In this document: positions 7,198 to 8,794 of the stretch, piece after piece
Layout of the letters: every line of letters starts with the position of its first letter
Numbering within the stretch: the first letter of the stretch is position 1
DNA from: Muribaculaceae bacterium
GTDB taxonomy: Bacteria > Bacteroidota > Bacteroidia > Bacteroidales > Muribaculaceae
Assembly: GCA_021443235.1 (NCBI GenBank)
Contig: JABUUJ010000033.1
Location: 14,324 to 23,117 of the forward strand
Length of the DNA: 8,794 bases
Reading direction: 5' to 3'
Made by a program: the position numbers and the translations under genes
The notes under the pieces: model-generated
Seen by the model: only the letters and a program-made list of their open reading frames with translations
Database searches by the model: none
What the model was told of the DNA's origin: nothing

Positions 7198-8712
7198 TTA
7201 TTGGTGCTGTGGACGCAGCAGGTCGTTAACGGTCTTAACGGGGTTGAAGGTCTCGATGGGAACCTCTACAAAGATTGTGTTCCAGTCGCTCATCGAGCCA
7301 TTCCACAAGCCGGGAAGTTCGAGGGCCTTGATGGCAACGCCGTCTTTAGACTTCTCGCTGATGAGGCCGGTGCTGTAGTCAACATAGTCTTTCAGGTTAA
7401 ACTTGTTGCCCTTATAGTCCTTGATGTAGCAAACCAGATCAACGGGATTAAAATGGGTGCCGCTCTTCATCAGCTCTACTGCGGCAGCGTCATCGGGGTT
7501 GATTTGGGCTGCCTCAAGAATCTGGGGAGAGTAGCTGCCATCGGCGTTATAGGCCAGGTAGGGGCCGCCGCCGGGCTCACCCTCGTTGCGCACCATGCCG
7601 CACACGCGCAGCGGGCGATTGAGTTTCACGCGCAGATACTGTGCCAGCGCGGCCTCGTCCATGTCTTTGGCTGCGGCGTTGTGAGTGAATAGTTTATTCT
7701 CCACAAATTCAAGTATTTCTTTAAGTGGAGCATTGCCCTCGTCAAGCATGTTGAGGTAGGCTGCCACTTGCTTCTGGATGCCCACGAGATAGCCGGCGAT
7801 AACCTTCTTGTAGCGTAGTGTTGTGTGGCGCAAGCGAGAAGGCACGACGTTGTCGATGTTCTTTACAAAAATCACATCGGCCTCGCGCTCGTTAAGGTTC
7901 TCAATAAGGGCTCCGTGGCCGGCGGGACGGAATAGCAGGTTGTCGTTGCCGTCGCGATAGGGGGTGTTGTCGTTGGTCACAGCCATAGTGTCGGTCGAGG
8001 CTTTCTGCTCGCTCATTGTCACATTGTAGGTTACGCCCCACACCTTCTCCATGTTGGGGACCTTGGCGTCAAGGATTTTCTTGAACTCGCCGCGATGCTC
8101 GGGCGACACTGTGAAGTGTAGGTTAACCTTGTGGTTGTTGTCGGCAGCATACTGGGCTCCTTCCTCAAGGTGCTCCTCAACGGGAGTGTGAACCGAGCCA
8201 CCAGCAGCGCGGTGGAATTTAAGCAGTCCCTTGGGCAGAGCGCCATAGTTAAGGCCGTTGGCGTCAAGTAGCGTGCGGGCAACATCCACACATTGTCCAG
8301 CATCTATGAGCTCGTCGATGTTTTTGCCATAGATTTCAATGCAACGCTTGTTGAGCAGGGGGAAGAAGGCAAACTTATGGATGCCAGCAAAAAATTCTTT
8401 CTCAAAGTCGGTTTCGGGCTCAGGCTTGTTCTCGGTTACAAACGAGAAGATGTTTTTGAACATGCGACTTGCGGCGCCGCTTGCCGGAACAAATTTCTCA
8501 ACTGTGCCGCCTTGAGCCTTGAACTCGTTCCATTGTGCAATATACTTTGCCGCCTCGTTTTCGGGGATAGCAACAATGCCATTCTCTACGGTAGCCACCG
8601 AGTCAATTTTCAGCCAAGGAAACCCATTGGCGAAGTTTTTTAACTGAGTTTCAATCATTTCGGGGGTAATTCCCTTTTTCTCGATTAGTTGAAGGTCTTT
8701 GTCTGTAAGCAT
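7198..8712 (-). CDS. DUF4301 family protein, probable UDP-sugar-pyrophosphorylase-like nucleotidyltransferase
   Basis: The 504-residue product has the length and the opening (MLTDKDLQLIEKKGI) typical of DUF4301, a Bacteroidota family of unknown function. There is no signal peptide or membrane segment, so it is cytoplasmic. Motifs in order resemble UGP/UAP pyrophosphorylases: FVPASGAASRMF (74-85) like the nucleotide-binding G-x-G-x-R loop; ALPKGLLKFH (158-167) like the PKG sugar/phosphate loop; HFTVSPEH (199-206); YNVTMSEQKASTDT (229-242); RPAGHGALIENL (262-273) like the GHG/GNG motif; FVKNIDNV (282-289) like the N-x-DN metal-binding strand; and VPIETFNPVKTVNDLL (484-499) like the F-x-PLKN segment. 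The reaction would join a sugar 1-phosphate to an NTP, but the substrate is unknown and inactivity cannot be excluded. An in-frame ATG at 8736 was not chosen because it nearly coincides with the predicted transcription start and adds MQQKTLLI, which is outside the family opening. It is the first gene of a two-gene operon with the thioredoxin lipoprotein. Confidence 0.9.
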   Translation of the reverse strand: MLTDKDLQLIEKKGITPEMIETQLKNFANGFPWLKIDSVATVENGIVAIPENEAAKYIAQWNEFKAQGGTVEKFVPASGAASRMFKNIFSFVTENKPEPETDFEKEFFAGIHKFAFFPLLNKRCIEIYGKNIDELIDAGQCVDVARTLLDANGLNYGALPKGLLKFHRAAGGSVHTPVEEHLEEGAQYAADNNHKVNLHFTVSPEHRGEFKKILDAKVPNMEKVWGVTYNVTMSEQKASTDTMAVTNDNTPYRDGNDNLLFRPAGHGALIENLNEREADVIFVKNIDNVVPSRLRHTTLRYKKVIAGYLVGIQKQVAAYLNMLDEGNAPLKEILEFVENKLFTHNAAAKDMDEAALAQYLRVKLNRPLRVCGMVRNEGEPGGGPYLAYNADGSYSPQILEAAQINPDDAAAVELMKSGTHFNPVDLVCYIKDYKGNKFNLKDYVDYSTGLISEKSKDGVAIKALELPGLWNGSMSDWNTIFVEVPIETFNPVKTVNDLLRPQHQ

Positions 8713-8743
8713 AATTAATAATGTTTTTTGTTGCAATTTTTGT

Positions 8744-8751
8744 CAAAGTTA
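8744..8751 (-). promoter_or_regulatory. Predicted -7 element of the DUF4301-thioredoxin operon
   Basis: On the minus strand TAACTTTG matches the Bacteroidota TAnnTTTG -7 consensus exactly, 31 nt before the chosen ATG at 8712. No clear TTTG lies at the -33 position. The implied transcription start near 8738 leaves a short, A/T-rich leader and argues against the upstream ATG at 8736. The remaining bases to the right edge are A/T-rich with no recognisable gene or terminator. Confidence 0.5.
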
Positions 8752-8794
8752 ATAATTTTATGTCGGTTTTCTTCTATATATGCAATAAAAAAAG

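Noticed and set aside
8713..8736. Eight-residue N-terminal extension of DUF4301 from ATG at 8736
   Set aside because: It lies at the predicted transcription start and adds residues outside the conserved family opening; ATG at 8712 fits better.

Overview
The window looks like chromosome of a gut Bacteroidota, order Bacteroidales, probably near Muribaculaceae or Bacteroidaceae. This rests on a SusC/SusD pair, lipoproteins with relaxed lipoboxes, promoters of the Bacteroidota TAnnTTTG type, starts with no Shine-Dalgarno sequence but A/T-rich leaders, and a DUF4301 gene. The family-level placement is inference. All five protein genes lie on the minus strand, so the window reads biologically from right to left.

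First transcription unit, about 8750 down to 6646: a DUF4301 protein followed after 8 nt by a thioredoxin-fold lipoprotein with a CGPC active site. A promoter-like TAACTTTG precedes the unit and a strong 15-bp-stem terminator closes it. The DUF4301 protein carries, in the right order, the landmarks of UDP-sugar pyrophosphorylases (UGP/UAP fold), so it is probably a divergent nucleotidyltransferase.

Intergenic region 6168-6706 (539 bp) holds, from right to left: the terminator; a GC-rich, highly foldable island at 6431-6631 that may encode a small RNA, with G-U wobbles favouring the plus strand; a good Bacteroidota promoter (TTTG, 20 nt, TAAATTTG) reading leftward into susC; and a roughly 190-nt susC leader containing two overlapping, mutually exclusive hairpins.

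Second transcription unit, about 6360 to beyond the left edge: a polysaccharide utilization locus made of a SusC-like TonB-dependent transporter, a SusD-like glycan-binding lipoprotein (19-nt gap) and a secreted GH43-family enzyme (36-nt gap). The enzyme has an N-terminal carboxypeptidase-regulatory-like domain and the beginning of a C-terminal F5/8 (discoidin) domain, and runs off the left end. Together they should cleave an external or periplasmic glycan, probably a plant-type or arabinose/xylose-containing polymer, and import the oligosaccharides. No dedicated regulator (SusR, hybrid two-component system, ECF sigma/anti-sigma) lies in the window. The GH43 signal-peptide region carries a perfect 12-bp inverted repeat.

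The most unusual items are the putative RNA island beside the PUL, the switch-like leader hairpins, the hairpin inside the GH43 signal-peptide codons, and the UGP-like motif set in DUF4301. No mobile element, CRISPR array, tRNA or rRNA was seen.
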